Shown here one piece after another: positions 33,851 to 45,518 of a DNA stretch of 64,000 nt. The stretch is from Topomyia yanbarensis. Its lineage: Eukaryota > Arthropoda > Insecta > Diptera > Culicidae. How positions within the stretch are numbered: the first letter of the stretch is position 1; each line of letters begins with the position of its first letter. The notes below the pieces were generated by a model, which saw only the letters and a list, made by a program, of their open reading frames with translations, searched no databases and had not been told where the DNA came from. The position numbers and the translations under genes are program-made. The stretch covers positions 209,114,546 through 209,178,545 of the forward strand of contig NC_080670.1 in NCBI RefSeq assembly GCF_030247195.1, read 5' to 3'.

Positions 33851-36229
33851 TCACACGTGTTGCGTGAACTGTTTGGATGTAGTGTCAAACAGGCGTCAAT
33901 TTTGTTGTTACTTTGGATATATTGTCTAATTGGCAGCAAGTTGCCGTTATTCTTACTTTTCACGTGGCAAGAGGCTCGTGAAACTATAGTCTCCACCCTT
34001 TTATTGTTGTAATAAAAATAGAACAGTTCATAGGAAGATAATGATATTTTACCATCCACCATAAGATTAATATGAGATCAAGTACCCTACCCTGGCATCC
34101 ATCACCCTTCATTTCGCACTGGAAAACTGTTTTACCCCAGCTCTCAGCCAAATGTGACACGAGAAGACACGAGAGGAAGCCGGGGGGCAACCAACGATCT
34201 GCAAAGCATGCTTCGCCGGTTTGATAGTTAGCCAGCCTACTGCTGCCGTCTGGTTGGCAAGAGCGGAGAAAGGCAAAACAGTCTCATGGAGAGAGAGTGT
34301 GAGAGAGACCAGCAAAAAGTATACACATACCTACTATACCAAACAAACTGCGCAGAATCCTTGCAGTCTCTCTTTCGCCCCCCTTCCCCTAGAGATGCCA
34401 TTCGAGGGGGAGAAAGTGAAACGTCATCCGCACGTTAAAAAGCACTAGGAGGAGGGAAATCAGTCACCATACAGTCTCATCGGTCTTCCGTCCTATGCCT
34501 TTGCGAATTCCGACCGATGGTCCTGGAGCACTGAAACGGGGTGTAGCAGCGCAGGGCGTGTAAATTTCACCGTCCGATCCGGGTCCAACCCTGGACCCGG
34601 ACGGGACTGACTTGTGATACGAATACAGGAATTGACAACAAAAGCTTGAAATTAGTTGCCAACAGTGCCAACGGGGGTTGATTTCCGCTCATGGTAGACT
34701 AATTCTTATGCTCGAGGTGACGTGGCATGACGTGACGTGACGTGACTTTGTTTTTTTACGTGAACCGTACTTTAAAGGCAACGAGAGCCAGGGATGCCAC
34801 ATTAAAACCTGTGTTTCCGTAAAAAAAATCTTTTGCAATTCTTGATGCTTAGAACAGAATTAAAGCACAAAAGCCAACTGTGGAAATTCACTTTTAGGGA
34901 AAAATCTGGACGAACCGTTACTAGCCTACCACAGCTGTTGACAGTACACAAAAGAGAAAAGTTTTCTCCTGCGTTGCCTGCTATGAACTGTGCTTGGCCA
35001 ATAACGGTTTGTGTAAAACTTCCCCTCAAAGTGTATTTTGACAGTTAGCTTTTACGCCCTAATCTCAAGGTTTTAGAGACTTTTTTTAGGTTTTCAAAAA
35101 ATCGGCAAATTGACAACAATCTTTGAAAATTTAAAAATATATGTCAAAATTCTACCATCAATGAAAAAGAATATGTAACCAAAAATTCTTCAATAAATCT
35201 GTGACATCCCAGAAAAATCTGTAACAGTGGCAACCCTGCGCACAAAAGTAGAAGAGTAGGCTGCGGGAGAATCGTTTCGAAACCAAAATCGACCGACTGT
35301 TACGACGACGACGCCACCGCCACAGCCACCTCCGCCGCCTACTACGATGGGTGGTAGACCGATCCCAGAGGAATCACTGGTGGATGATTGCGTGGTTGCT
35401 TGCGTGTTGCAGAACTAAACTGCTTGGTTTCTGGTAGACGTGTCGGCGCGGCGGCGGCATTGGGATGCGGAGGGATTTTTTCTTCTTGCAAATACTCGAT
35501 TCAGTACGAATGGAACGCCGGAGCCGCCGTCGGACGACGTAATGCATTGGACCAACCGATTGACGAATGTCCGCTCTTTTTCTCTTCGGTCGGTTGTCAA
35601 GACACCCTTGAAAATGGCCATTGCCGGGTTGTGTGAGCGTAAGTTGGAGTGCGGAAAAAAAGATATCCGGGGGGTGGTAGACGGTTCGGAATTTTTGAGA
35701 TTTTACCTTGCCCTTCTCCCTTCCGGTTCGGCTGGCCAATTGCTTGTTTATACGGTCGAGCTGGAAGATATTGGTGAGGACGACTCGGTATTTTCCCTCT
35801 GTGGGGAGAATCCAGCCCCGGTCGGATGAGAGGGTAGCCAAAGTGACTGTAGTCTGCAAGAGCAGGGAAAAATAGAGCTAAGGAATTCGAATTTTCTGGT
35901 GGCATCAAATGGGTTGGATCAGATTTCTCTAGTGAGAGCTTTAATTGTTTGTTATCGTTTGTCGAATCAGGGTTTAATGACTCAGTTTGACGTTGGTTTT
36001 TGGGAAACATTCTTTACTTTATTAGGATGAAAGAAAACTAAATATTCGATAACCCAGGCTGAAAAGATCAAGAGTAGTAGTAACGAGTAAATTTGGAATG
36101 GTATAGATCAAAAAGTAAACAGGGAAGCGTGAAATAGTGTACTTAAGCAGTACAAAATTACATACACATTACTGGGAGGGAAGAGTTGTTAGATGTAACG
36201 CTCTGCTTCGACAGAATTTCGCATGAGCT
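33851..36229. other. PlexA intron 1; no gene; CRE-like cluster inside
   Basis: Normal to GC-rich DNA. Notable pieces are four TGACGTG boxes at 34,718-34,744 and a GACGAC/CCGCC-rich stretch at 35,300-35,350. Overlapping frames at 35,374-36,010 on both strands match no family I know. This is one of the least repetitive parts of intron 1 and the best candidate for intronic regulatory DNA. Confidence 0.45.
34718..34744. promoter_or_regulatory. cluster of four TGACGTG boxes
   Basis: TGACGTG occurs at 34,718, 34,728, 34,733 and 34,738. TGACGT(CA) is the core of cAMP-response-element and ATF/CREB-type sites. The last three are spaced exactly five bases apart, so a short tandem repeat (TGACG)n is an equally simple explanation. 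Confidence 0.4.
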
Positions 36230-36510
36230 GGCAAATGGAAATGGCACTTTCCGGTAATTACAAAACAGTGAAAACTACCATTAATATGGGTATCATTTGG
36301 AAGGGGCTGGTCAGGAGATGATTGAGGCAATTTTTATTTACCAAGATGACGGCTTGCGGTAACCACAAAACAGTGACAGATATAGATATGGTTCCCACAA
36401 TACACATAAAATGTACCATCAATATGGGTAAGATTTGAAAGGTCGTGGTCCGTAAATAGAGGAAAATGGCGATTTAAGCCATTTTGAAATTCTAGATGTC
36501 TTAAGTATCG
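36230..36510. repeat. tandem pair, about 130-base unit
   Basis: Two degenerate units share CGGTAA(T/C)(T/C)ACAAAACAGTGA, TACCAT(T/C)AATATGGGTA and a following GGAAGG..TGGTC / GAAAGG..TGGTC. The second ends with ATGGCGATTTAAGCCAT, a small palindrome. Confidence 0.65.
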
Positions 36511-36949
36511 CGTGGTTTTCAAAATTCGTAATTTTAGATTTCATAATGGCCGGACACTTCCATCTCTTTACGTCATCTACTCAAGATCCCCTTTCAAGTA
36601 ACACCCATAATGACTCAGCCCAAATTAATATGTACAGCGATGACCCGCTCTCATCAGCCCCAATTTTGGTAGATTTTAATTCGATTTTATTATACTGTTC
36701 TGATGTTCTGATTCTTGAGCTAACTCGAAATCAAGCTTCTTTCTATATCTATAGGTTCAAGGGGACCATATTGCCTATGAGGCGGCAAACAGTTTCAGAC
36801 AGATTAGTCTGACCTTTTTCCTCCTCCAAGCAGTGCTAATCGTTAAGACATGTAAAGATTAAGACACTGAATGCCTGCGGATGTCCGCTAGGTGGAGTGC
36901 TGTCACCACTTTTATGGCTTCTTGAGGAAACTCAATCAGTCTGAATTTC
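36511..36949. other. no gene seen
   Basis: Includes an 88-codon + frame (36,546-36,812) without recognisable domain; not called. Confidence 0.4.
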
Positions 36950-38850
36950 CAACATAAAACCTTCGGTTAATGATCCGTTAAAACAGCTCTGCCATGAAGA
37001 TCTCGGCCGAAAAGCAACTGGTTCGATGTCGCTACAGTTCGGGTTTCGCGAAGGCAATAACAACAGCAGTTCGCTATCAATGACCTGTAGAAACGCTCCC
37101 TCTTATATCGAACGTCCACAAGAGCTTGTCGGTGGTGATGTCGATATTACACATGTCTATGGAAGGCAAGAAATTCATGCGCTGTCGTGCGGCCTTTTCC
37201 TTCTTTTTGGAAAAGGTGGGGGATACCTGGTCCCATTTTATGAATATCCCAGCCAGCGTGTGCCAGCCTGTGGTCGATGAAGTTATCGTCAAGGACTTCG
37301 GCAAAGTACCGAATGATGTCCACGGTCGGCACTTCTTTGGTTATGGTCATCCTGGCTCTCCGACCTAGCGCTGCCAGGTGGTCTGCTTTGATGTTCCCCA
37401 TGTATACTGCAGTTCCCGGCGATCCAGAATAGTGTGGTGACTGGATCGGCGTTCACTTCAATGGTCTGGACAAAGGGGTGTCGGGATGAAGATTGTAATT
37501 GCTGTCTCTCCTGGCTTTCGAGGCAGGGTCAGTACGATGGCTGCGGCTTCGTTGGAAAAAACCCAGCACTTTGTCGGGAGACGGCGGGATCCAAGTGATT
37601 CGAGAATCACCGCTCCGCTAGTTGATTGTAGGCTGAACGGACGACTTCAGGGGCTCCTCCGGCCAGGATCGTCTGGGAAAGGCTTATGTCGATCTGGGGG
37701 GGGGGGGCTCTAGGGTGTATCATGGTCGAGACCATACCCGGATCCAGAAAATTCGACATACTGTTCTCATCGCTGCCAAGTCGTACTCTCCTGACGTGCA
37801 CTCGAGGACCCCTTGCGCCCACCGGAGGGCCACCAGGGTGATCTTCCAGCGAAATAGAAAGACCCCGTCCTCGATGGAGGAGCTTTCGGCTGATGTACTG
37901 GGTAGTAGTTGATCAGTTGTTCCGTCCGGTAATCTCGATTCCGTAATAAATCCGGCTGTGAATTAGTGCTTGGTAATGGTGAGTGCCATATTCCGATTGC
38001 ACTTCGGGTTCCGCGCGCATATCGTCAGCCTCCCGGTCGCGACCAGCTCGATGTCATCCGCGCAAATGAATATGAAGACCACCTTGAAGAGGGTGGCATA
38101 TATAATAGCTGGTCCGAGGAAACGTTATATTTAGTGGGTTCCTCAGCGGTCGAGCTGCCGGAACGCGCCCTCCCACCATATGTCTAGTGCGGCGATGTTG
38201 GTGTGTAGGCCGTCTCGGTCTGTTTGAGGTAGGGCTTCCCCCAGAGATGCTAGGATGGACCCTGTGCCCTTGCCTTTCCGGAAGATGTTTTGCCGGTGGT
38301 CCAGTACCTGGCATTGCTCAAGGGTTGTGATTAGCCTTCTGGTGATCATCCGTTCGAGGGTCTTTTCGGTGCAGGGAAGTGGGGGCTAAGGGACTGAAAA
38401 TCTTTGGCCGTTGGAGTTCCCTGAATCCTTTTGGGGATCGGAACGACGAGAGCCGTTTGCTACGACTCCAGAAGGGTCCTCCTCTCAGATTCGGTTGTAG
38501 CATTGGAGGAGAGCTCTTTTACTCGCCGGTGGGAGGTTCCTTAGAAGGTTAACTGCTTTCCGTTCGTCGTTCCGGAGCTGATGGAAAAGGTTGATCCTGG
38601 TGGCCCAGATCGGGCTGTCGACCGTCGTTTTCCGGAAGCTTCGGAGGGCTTGTCGTCGGCTTCCATTAGCAACGCTCTCCCTGGAAGGGAGCACTGATCC
38701 AGGAGATATTGGCCTCGGAGGCGTGTAGGTCTTTTGTGCGTCGAAGTTGTCCACAAACACTTCGTCGAAGTTGGTCCAATCAGCCCCTTTATATAACCAC
38801 CGTCGCAGCCGCGGGACATTTTAGAATCGATAAGGGTTACAGACAACTTC
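36950..38850 (-). mobile_element. LOA/I-like non-LTR relic (RT + RNase H)
   Basis: Minus-strand pieces in order: NLLRNLPPASKRALLQCYNR (about 38,550), VVPIPKRIQ (about 38,420), MITRRL with DHRQNIFRKGKGTGSILASL (38,349-38,240), DGLHTNIAALDI (38,210), FIFICADDIEL in place of the YADD motif (about 38,060), and downstream GNIKADHLAALGRRA (37,400), resembling the end of an RNase H domain. The order and spacing fit a LOA/I-group reverse transcriptase with RNase H. Many frameshifts and stops; the catalytic Tyr is replaced by Cys in this reading. Confidence 0.75.
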
Positions 38851-39208
38851 GGTCAGAGTTGGACATGGCGGTTGTCTTGACGAAGTAAGTAGTAATGGAG
38901 CGTGGTTTAATGGTAATTCGTTATGTATCATGACGCGTATGAGGGGCCAACACAAGAAACTCGCATTGAAGAAACCGACGAAGAGGCGAGAGATCTCGTA
39001 TTGCTCCTTAGACGTCCAAGTAACCTCTTGGTGAACAGAGCTGATCAGAGTGACTGCAAACGCTTGATCACCAACTGTGCAGACGCAAGAGCAGTGGAGA
39101 ATCGGTAGAGGTTGGTTAAAACTCAGCTACCAGCTGTGCAATATCCGTTTCAAATAAACTGCAATCCGCGCAATGCATTATCGGGAAACAAGTGAAATTC
39201 GAATGTTT
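38851..39208. other. no gene seen
   Basis: Linker between two non-LTR relics; one short + frame (38,923-39,108) without known features. Confidence 0.4.
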
Positions 39209-39481
39209 TCAGGTCGAAATGCGTACGCTTACAAGCTTAACTAGGAAGCCTGGACAATCCTCCTTCCAGATCTTCGAAGACACCCAGTGCAATGCTCTAG
39301 CCGAAGCCTCTCCTCCGTGTTTCAGTAGCTCACATGGTGATTGATAATTGCCATCCGCTTTATTACTCCTGAACCGTTCGATCTTCTCCTGAATCTCAGG
39401 TAGATCGGATGCTGGGAATCTATCGTCGGCCGCGCGTGTCCCCAGACTGATTCTTGCGCTACTCTCGTAGTTTACTGCCAT
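39209..39481 (-). mobile_element. RTE-like reverse transcriptase fragment
   Basis: The minus frame contains FRSNKADGNYQSPCELLKHG, then ARALHWVSSKIWKEDC. This is the segment just before the first catalytic block in RTE-type (mosquito JAM-like) reverse transcriptases. Only about 90 codons survive. Confidence 0.55.
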
Positions 39482-39823
39482 TTAGAAGTCTGTGCTTCCA
39501 CCTATCAATCACCTCACACTAGTTCCTGAAGAGACTCCCCTTGGTGTATCTGGACATGTTGACACATGGAGCTCCAACCGTTTCGTTATCCTGATATTCC
39601 AGTAGGTGCTTTTTTACACTGGAATACCGAGTTTTGTCGCCCTTCTCTGTACCTTTTCTTGTTTGCTTTCGTGCAGTGCTGCAGCATTCTTCTCCTCAAA
39701 TAACTGCTGACATTCGACATCAAACCAGTCATTTTCATGATTTAAAGCTCTCGTACCCAGTACGGCCTCGGTTCCAGCTATGCTCAAGAGTAACTGCCCT
39801 GAGCTGTTTTCTCGTGGTAAATG
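39482..39823. other. no gene seen
   Basis: Short spacer between the RTE-like fragment and the jockey/CR1-like relic; no feature recognised. Confidence 0.4.
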
Positions 39824-40749
39824 TTATACTTGCTTGTGAAATGTCGAGGCTCCTGCTTGAAGTCTCTCGATGACACATACTTGAAGGGTATATTCACAAC
39901 GCCTTATAGTTGCCGAGCGTCCGAAACTTATCACCTTACATTTATCGACGTTGAAGTGCATACCGTTCAGCAAGCACCATTCCTCTATATTGGCTATATC
40001 GTCTTGGAGCACAGCAGAGTCGAGTGCTGAGGCAATTGAACGAAAGATCATCAGCATAGAGTAGTTTTCCAGACTTGATGTGGGTGCAGAGATTGTTGAT
40101 GAATAAGAGAAAGTTCAGTGGCCCTAGATGACTTCCTTGAGGCACACCGGTTGGCGTTACGAATGCGTTTGAGCAAATGCATTTATAATTGTCATCAAAA
40201 ATCCACCGAAGATGAGAATGTTGTACAAGTCAGGATCACTGTTCGGCTTTAGATAAATGCAGCAAATATATAACGATCTACCTGGCCTTGAAACGCGTAC
40301 GACAACTTGCTCCAAAGCTTTACATCCAGCCATTTTTAGTACAGTCCCAGTCAGATGTTTCTTTATCGCTATAAGAACACCACCTCCGCGGCTTAGATCA
40401 TTGATAGAAGAGTTGCAATCGCATCGGTAGATTGCGTAGTTAGTCGATAGCTTAGCGTTTGATATATCTCCTCGTAGCCAGGTATCGGTGAAAACGATAA
40501 TACAGTAGTCGCAGGAAGTGAGGGTAAGCAAGAAGGCCTGCGTTTTTGTTCTCATTCCGCGAACCTTCTGGTAGTAGACGGATAGGAAATTATCTGCTGT
40601 ATGCGACGGTGTGCTATGAACCAAAAGGTTTTCAGGGAGCGGATTATCATTTAAAGCAACATATTCGCCAGAGGAGGGAGTTCGGAAGACCACCTCACGA
40701 CCTACGAATGACCTCAGGAGCGCTCGGGGGCTTCCGTATTACTGTATAA
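39824..40749 (-). mobile_element. jockey/CR1-like non-LTR relic (EN joined to RT core)
   Basis: Minus 40,693-40,157 is an apurinic-type endonuclease domain: FLSVYYQKVRGMRTKTQAFL, CDYCIIVFTDTWLRGDISNA, then SRGGGVLIAIKKH. It ends abruptly and joins, one frame off, to TPTGVPQGSHLGPLNFLLFI (40,145-40,090) and LLYADDLSFN (about 40,050), then NIEEWCLLNGMHFNVDKCKV (39,990-39,930). The end of EN and the first RT blocks are therefore deleted. Relative of 32,540-33,400. Confidence 0.82.
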
Positions 40750-41700
40750 CGGGCGTCCCGGTGATGGCAGCGCAGCGTGAGTGTGTAGATGTAGTCTCGC
40801 AGCTAATGTAGCTTTCGTGAAACACGGAGTTATCGGAGTCGGGATATGGGAACCCGCCGTGAGATGTTTGTTACACCAGTACTGGTAGGTTGAAGTTATC
40901 CAATATCTCGTAGCCTGGAGTACTACCTGCCATGTAATTTGAAATCGACTGGAAGTAAGCATCGATTAACATACAATCACGAATTATATCCGGAAGGTTC
41001 GATCACGAATTTTAAACGTTTCGATCACTAAGCTCAATGACTACCCAGACTTGTTAACTTCCACGCATTGCTCTCGGCGATTTTAGCTATCAGTTTTTTT
41101 GTTCAAAGCAACACCGACATCTCCACCGGTTAGTTTTTTACTATTTCACGAATTCTGGTAGCAGCAAGCCTTCATATTCAAGTTCAGCATACGTGACGAT
41201 ATCGTAACAGTCATCACTGACAGCTAACTTGTAGTCTTCAAAGGTGACGTTGATTCCACCGACGTTCTGGTAGTAGATCGTCGAACTATTATGTAGAGAT
41301 CTTGTTCCAGTACGCGGTGGGAGTTCAGGTCAGCTGTATTCGAATCGTGAAGCTCGGAGTTTGGCGATTAATTGTCTGGCAATAGATATCGTCGAGGCAG
41401 GTTGACGAGTATCGGCTATAATTGGTGGCTAGCCTGGCTTCGGAGCGAGATGCTTCCAAAAATTTCTCGAATTGGCGAAGAATTCTTTCGGAGCAAGTTG
41501 AAGCACATACGTGTCACGTCTTCAGTTCAGGTTTTTCTCCAACTTTGAACATCAAATTCATTGTGAAACGCCTGGGTCCTTTGCCACGAGTCTAATGATT
41601 TCAACGTCATCGGTGATAAGACAATGTTTAACCAGGACGGAAATACTTCTCTAATTCGTTTCCCGTTCAAACTAGATAATCCTGTACACGCTACAGGGAT
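40750..41700. other. no gene seen
   Basis: Mixed sequence. The minus frame 40,714-40,962 probably belongs to the 5' region of the adjacent non-LTR relic. At 40,985-41,040 a CGGAAGGTTCGATCACGAAT / ACGTTTCGATCAC pair faintly recalls the ACGTTTCG tag family. No coding features. Confidence 0.4.
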
Positions 41701-42505
41701 TCTGAAATAGAAACAAGAAAAGATTAATTTGTGTCGATTCCGTCAGTATTTTTGTGTCTAAATATGACGGAAGCTGCATTCCGGAGCGCTAAATATTTCT
41801 TTTAAAGTTTTATTTCCATTAAGCAGATTATTCACCACGCTCTTTGAGGCCTCGAATGGTGTGCTCCTTGTGATTCCTGGCCGCCTAGACGCCGGTCAAT
41901 GTCTCGTGTTTTCCACCGAGTCAAAATTTGAAGATTGCAATGGGATGGCATCCTTTTTTCTTTGATGGTGACAATCCTGAAATATAAATAGAAACAAATA
42001 TTTACCATCATTTTTCTGCTAAAATTTTACTACTTTCGAAAGCGGCATTCTGGAACTCTGAATATTTCTTTTCTAGTTTTATTTCTAAAAGGCAGTACAC
42101 ATCGACAAAATTCGCCACCGTCTTTGAAGTTTCGAATGATGTGTTCCTTGTGATTCCAGAATATTCAGATGCTGGCTGGTTGATGTCTGGTGTTTTCCAT
42201 CGAGTCAGAATTAGAGGATTAAGAAATGTCTCTGATAGTGACAATCTGATTAAAAGTGATCCTGAAATATACATGAAAAAAAATTATATACTCAAATATA
42301 AATGGAGAAAATTACTTACCTTCATTTTCCTGCTAAAATTTCAGTTTTGGAAACAGCATTCTGAAACGCAGAATATTTCTTTTCTAGTTTTATTTCTACA
42401 ACGCAGTACAAATTGAAGAAAATCGCCGCCGTCTTTGATGTCATAAATGGTATGCTTCTTCCCTATTGGTGTACCACGTTTTCCGTACGACTAATTCGCC
42501 ATTGC
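41701..42505 (-). repeat. tandem exon-like units (decayed)
   Basis: On the minus strand, TTTCAG acceptor-like boundaries occur at 42,505, 42,261, 41,976 and 41,701, spaced 244-285 bases. The units at 42,505 and 42,261 end at GTAAGT (from 42,319) and GTAAAT (from 42,005). The first three units share GAATATTTCTTTTCTAG-type sequence (plus strand). Units 1 and 2 read TSKTAAIFFNLYCVVEIKL and TSKTVANFVDVYCLLEIKLE, followed by EKKYS(A/E)FQNA. Each has stops or frameshifts. This looks like a pseudogene with tandemly duplicated exons or a repeat that mimics exons. I do not recognise the protein. Confidence 0.45.
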
Positions 42506-43843
42506 CTGAAATGTAAAACGAAATAACTGATTAAAACGATGTTTTTCTTTCTGTTCAACTAAATCCTATTTGCTTTAAAATGATCCCACAGAGAATACAC
42601 AACAAACACGATTTCGGACGCATTTCGAACGGGACAAACCCAAGTTGTTTGTACTTTACACCGTCAACAACTTCCTAATCTCTTGAATGTGCAAACAAAT
42701 CGCTCCAAACCATTTTTTTTAGTGCAGTAAAAAGCATCCCTACAATTTCCACCCTCTCACACTGTAACTTGAGTTGGTTGGGAACAAAATGCAAAGGAAA
42801 GAGAGCGGCGAGAAAGAATGTGACACGGTGAGAGCCTGAATCCAGAGAAGAAGTGCTACCCCACAGTTTACTGTCAACCACCCATCAAACACACTCCGGC
42901 TCACACACCGACCACCCACACAAACTCTCCGGGACGAACTCAAGGGGGGAACGATTGGAATGGGAAATGAATCGGAAAGAGCCCCTTTTCGAGAGATTTA
43001 TCACGGAACGGAATTAGAGACTAAAGTGCAATATATAGACACACGAAACGTACGTACGCTTGAAAGGTGTACACACTACACACAGCCGGAGATACACATC
43101 TCGGTTTCCATATTGACGAAAGGCGGGGTCGGCGGTAGGGGGAAACTGCAGGCATACCGTGTAAAGTAGACTTTATGAGGGAAGTTTTTCGTCCCTTTAT
43201 CGTCGCGCGCTATGTGCGAATTTTGTACCAGAGGAGAGTCCGTGGAACAGGTGCCTCCTCACCAGGGCACTCATAAATTTGCGAAAGTTAAGGGTTACCG
43301 TCATCGTCGTCGTCGAGTTCGGAGCAAACTTTAACAAAGTATCAATCGAAAATAATTTCATGCACACTGCTTAACCGGCCACCAACCGAGCGCGGCCGAC
43401 TCGGTGCGGATTGAGCCTGGGAGCTGGAGCCGGAAGAGCGAAGGCAATGTAAATTGAGTGGTTGGCTTTTGGTCCTTGAAGACCTCACACCAACTGGTCC
43501 CCCTCCCCACTTCTCCTTCCTCGATTTTCGCACAGAACCGCTCCGGGCGTTCCGGGATCAAAAACAGATATTTAATATCGTTGTCGCTTGATGCGGAGAG
43601 AAGAATTTCCGCATTTGCCTCCGGGCTACGACGAAAAGGGTTTGAATTGATGCGCTGATTTTGAATTTTTGTTGTTCAAGATGAAAAGTTACAATTTTCG
43701 AAACAAGAGGGTGACTTTAGTGGCATGCTGTTCTGTTCGGTTTGAACGATAATGAATGGCGGTTGCGATGAGAACCGACGCTGTTAAGGTTAATCCTATT
43801 ATTGTTCTAATTCTAATCTGTCTTTTTTGTTCTCCACTTTCAG
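42506..43843. other. PlexA intron 1, 3' end; no gene seen
   Basis: Non-repetitive sequence with purine-rich stretches. The last bases (TTTTTTGTTCTCCACTTTCAG) form a strong acceptor for exon 2. Frames at 43,342-43,658 look non-coding. Confidence 0.5.
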
Positions 43844-45518
43844 GTCTACGTCGGTGCCGTCAACAAGCTGTACCAGATTTCCGGCGATCTGAGCATCCTG
43901 GCCGCGGTCACGACCGGTCCGCACAACGACTCGAACGAGTGCTCGATCCTCGAGTGTCCGTCGGACATCGTCCGGCGTCCGACCGACAACTGGAACAAGG
44001 TCCTGCTGATCGATCACTCGGCGAACAATCTGATCGTGTGCGGGTCGCTGTTCCAGGGTATCTGCCACATTCGATCGCTACAGAACGTGAGCATCGTCGA
44101 GTACGAGGTGCAGGAAGCTGTCGTGGCCAACGTAGCCAATGCCAGTACGGTGGCATTTATCGCTCCGGGACCGCCGGTTCCCTCGGAGAACAACGTCCTG
44201 TACGTGGGCGTCACGTTCACCGGGAATTCGCCCTACCGGAGCGAAATTCCGGCCGTGGCCTCGAGGAGTTTGGCGCGCGATAAGCTCTTCCAGATCGCGT
44301 CGTCCGCGGTGACGACCGGAACGCGCATCTTTGTCAATTCGTTCGCTCGGGAATCCTTCCTCATCAACTACGTGTACGGGTTCAGTTCCGAGCGGTTCTC
44401 GTACTTCCTCACGACGCAGTACAAGAGCAGTGCACACAACACCCCAAAAGAACTGATCACCAAGCTGGTTCGGATCTGCCAGGACGATTCCAACTACTAC
44501 TCGTACACGGAGATCCCGGTCGACTGTATCAGCGAGAGCACCAAGTTTAACATCGTCAACGCGGCGCACGTCGGAAAACCGGGTCCGGATCTGGCGGAAA
44601 ATCTCGGAATTACAACCGAGGACGATGTCCTGTTTGCAGTATTCTCGGAAAGCAACGACTCGAAGAATGTCAACAAGTCGGCGCTGTGCGTGTACTCGCT
44701 GAAAGCGATCCGTCGGAAGTTCATGCAGAACATCAAATCCTGCTTCAACGGACACGGTCAGCGTGGCTTGGATTACATCTCGATCAACATGCCGTGCGTG
44801 CCAACGAAGCTACAAACCATAAGCGAAGATTTCTGCGGTCTCGATGTGAACTCCCCGCTGGGGGGTGAACAAGCGATCGCCTCCATTCCCGTCCTGCTGT
44901 CGGAGTTGAAGATGACCTCGATCGCAGTGACGACCACCTCAAATTTCACCGTCGTCTTCATCGGGACGCTAAGCGGCCAGCTGAAGAAGGTCGTCATCGA
45001 ATCGTCCAGTTCGGCCCAACAGTACGCCCTGATGAATGTGGACGTCGATTCCAAGATCCAGCCGGATATGTCGCTGGACAGTGTAAAATACGATCTGTAC
45101 TTGATGTCAAAGCATAAGCTATTTAAGATTAAGGTCTATGATTGTTCGGTGTATACCACGTGTGTTGCATGTCTATCAGCGAAGGATCCCTTCTGTGGCT
45201 GGTGTTCCCTAGAGAATAAATGTAGTCCGAAAAGTGAGTGTCAAGATAATTTTAAGGATCCCCTGTCCTGGCTAAGCTACAAGTCGGGCAAATGTACCAC
45301 CATTACGAGCGTCAGTCCCAGCCAGCTACAGCGAACCACCGCCCGCACGCTGGAACTGATGATCGAGAATCTGCCGAATCTCAAGGAAGCGCTGGTTTGT
45401 GCGTTCACCTTTGCCAACATGGAGAAACCCATCATCACCAATGCAACGAAGAAACGAAACGGCGTCAACTGTACGACGCCCCGGACTGACCTACTGCCTC
45501 AGATAGGATATGGAAAGA
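43844..45518 (+). CDS. PlexA: Plexin A, coding exon 2 (Sema, PSI1, IPT1 start)
   Basis: Encodes residues 65-622 plus one base. It continues the Sema beta-propeller (VYVGAVNKLYQISGDL, then CGSLFQGICHIRSL, VAFIAPGPPVP, YVYGFSSERFSYFLTTQYKS and RRKFMQNIKSCFNG), which binds semaphorins. At residues about 495-530 is the first cysteine-rich PSI module (DCSVYTTCVACLSAKDPFCG with WCSLENKC). At about residue 547 the first IPT/Ig-like fold begins (CTTITSVSPSQLQRTT). Acceptor at 43,843, donor GTGAGT at 45,519, phase 1. The 583-codon open frame at 44,036-45,787 misses the true exon start and runs past the donor. The sequence is very close to what I remember of Drosophila PlexA, which separates it from PlexB. 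Confidence 0.97.

Noticed and set aside
35374..36010. Overlapping frames of 129-161 codons on both strands
   Set aside because: No recognisable domain, no splice signals, and both strands equally open; likely chance in GC-rich DNA.
44078..44755. 225-codon minus frame opposite PlexA exon 2
   Set aside because: Shadow of the strongly coding + strand; the same holds for 61,692-62,393 and 62,475-63,017.
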